A stretch of 64,000 nt of DNA, from positions 434,001 through 498,000 of the forward strand of contig JACKAB010000005.1 in NCBI GenBank assembly GCA_020635285.1. The letters are read 5' to 3'. Position numbers and translations under genes: made by a program. The stretch comes from Ignavibacteriales bacterium (GTDB lineage: Bacteria; Bacteroidota; Ignavibacteria; Ignavibacteriales; Melioribacteraceae). Of this stretch, positions 63,670 through 64,000 are shown piece after piece (the first letter of the stretch is position 1; each line of letters begins with the position of its first letter). The notes beneath the pieces are model-generated. The model worked only from the letters and a program-made list of their open reading frames with translations, made no database searches and had not been told where the DNA came from.

Positions 63670-64000
63670 ATGAAAAAATTTAAAAAATTATATTAATGGT
63701 GAATGGGTAGAAAGTAAATCACAAATATATCTTGATGTTGATGATCCAGGTTCCGGCGAGATTATTAGTCAAGTACCGGCTGGCAGCAAAGAAGATATTG
63801 AAATGGCTGCGAATGCATCTTCAAATGTTTACTTGGAGTGGCGAAATACTCCAGCCGAAAAAAGAATTCAGTACTTATTTAAAATGAAAACAATTTTAGA
63901 AAATAATGCTGATGAAATTGCTACAATCTGTACAAGAGAAAGTGGTAAAACTTTTGCAGAATCAAGAGCCGAAATTGTTAGAGCAGTTGAGAATATAGAA
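63670..64000 (+). CDS. iolA: Methylmalonate-semialdehyde dehydrogenase (partial, runs off the window; one frameshift)
   Basis: The N-terminus of an aldehyde dehydrogenase: MKKFKNYINGEWVESKS after removing one A from the A6 run at 63,683-63,688, then DVDDPGSGEIISQVPAG, AANASSNVYLEWRNTPAEKR and LFKMKTILENNADEIATICT. This matches MmsA/IolA enzymes, which turn malonate semialdehyde into acetyl-CoA and would use the product of the aldolase above. The catalytic Cys is beyond the end of the window. It starts 17 bp after iolD. Confidence 0.82.

Noticed and set aside
1..64000. CRISPR arrays, tRNA or rRNA genes, insertion sequences, phage genes
   Set aside because: I looked for regularly spaced repeats, cloverleaf-like segments in the gaps, transposase motifs and terminal inverted repeats, and found none that I could support.

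Overview
The window is AT-rich bacterial DNA that most resembles an Ignavibacteria/Melioribacter-type member of the Bacteroidota-Chlorobi group. Two secreted proteins end in the type IX secretion (T9SS) sorting domain with the NYPNPFNP signature usual in that lineage. The window also has a SusC-type plug-preceding domain, DUF4834-, DUF1080- and GH105/GH106/GH92-type genes, and an actinobacterial-style fused 2-oxoglutarate dehydrogenase. I see no rRNA, tRNA, CRISPR array, phage gene or transposase.

Region 1 (about 1-21,360) is housekeeping: deoxynucleoside kinase, a GT9 glycosyltransferase, Ppx/GppA phosphatase, asnS, an NhaD-type antiporter, NAD(P)HX repair enzyme, VanZ, TonB with a clear terminator, an ABC ATPase, a YdcF-like protein, a leucine-dehydrogenase family enzyme, nusB and a UMF1-type transporter. 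On the minus strand are an M50-type peptidase, an MscS channel and the giant kgd-type gene. A nitroreductase and a BrkB-type membrane protein close the region.

Region 2 (about 21,620-51,650) is a polysaccharide utilisation locus on the plus strand. It begins with two LacI-type operators and a promoter. It then carries an unassigned Tat-exported protein, two GH105 hydrolases, a sodium symporter, a T9SS-sorted PL9-like pectate lyase, three exported Gfo/Idh/MocA oxidoreductases, rhamnose mutarotase, esterases, a double DUF1080 (3-keto-glycoside hydrolase) protein, a sulfatase, a GH106 alpha-L-rhamnosidase, a GH36-like alpha-galactosidase, an (alpha/alpha)6 glycosidase, a FucP-like permease, a ROK kinase and a LacI regulator. 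The set points to a rhamnose- and uronate-containing polymer, most likely rhamnogalacturonan/pectin. A sulfated polymer such as ulvan remains possible because of the sulfatase and the GH105/GH106 pair.

Region 3 (about 51,650-55,630) has a third copy of the operator, the first ~90 codons of a SusC-like receptor abruptly joined to a T9SS-sorted beta-helix protein, and a GH28 enzyme. Region 4 (55,683-64,000) is one tight operon: an intact LacI regulator, a GH92 alpha-mannosidase lipoprotein, then iolJ-iolB-iolC-iolD-iolA for myo-inositol breakdown. The last gene runs off the window.

A dominant property of the window is the number of single-base frameshifts, many in A or T runs, with conserved motifs on both sides. 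They are scattered in region 1, very dense between about 36.9 and 51.6 kb, and nearly absent from 26.8-36.6, 52.4-56.7 and 59-63.6 kb. I read most of them as consensus errors of the assembly rather than gene decay, but the sequence alone cannot prove this. Broken genes are therefore given as whole reconstructed spans.
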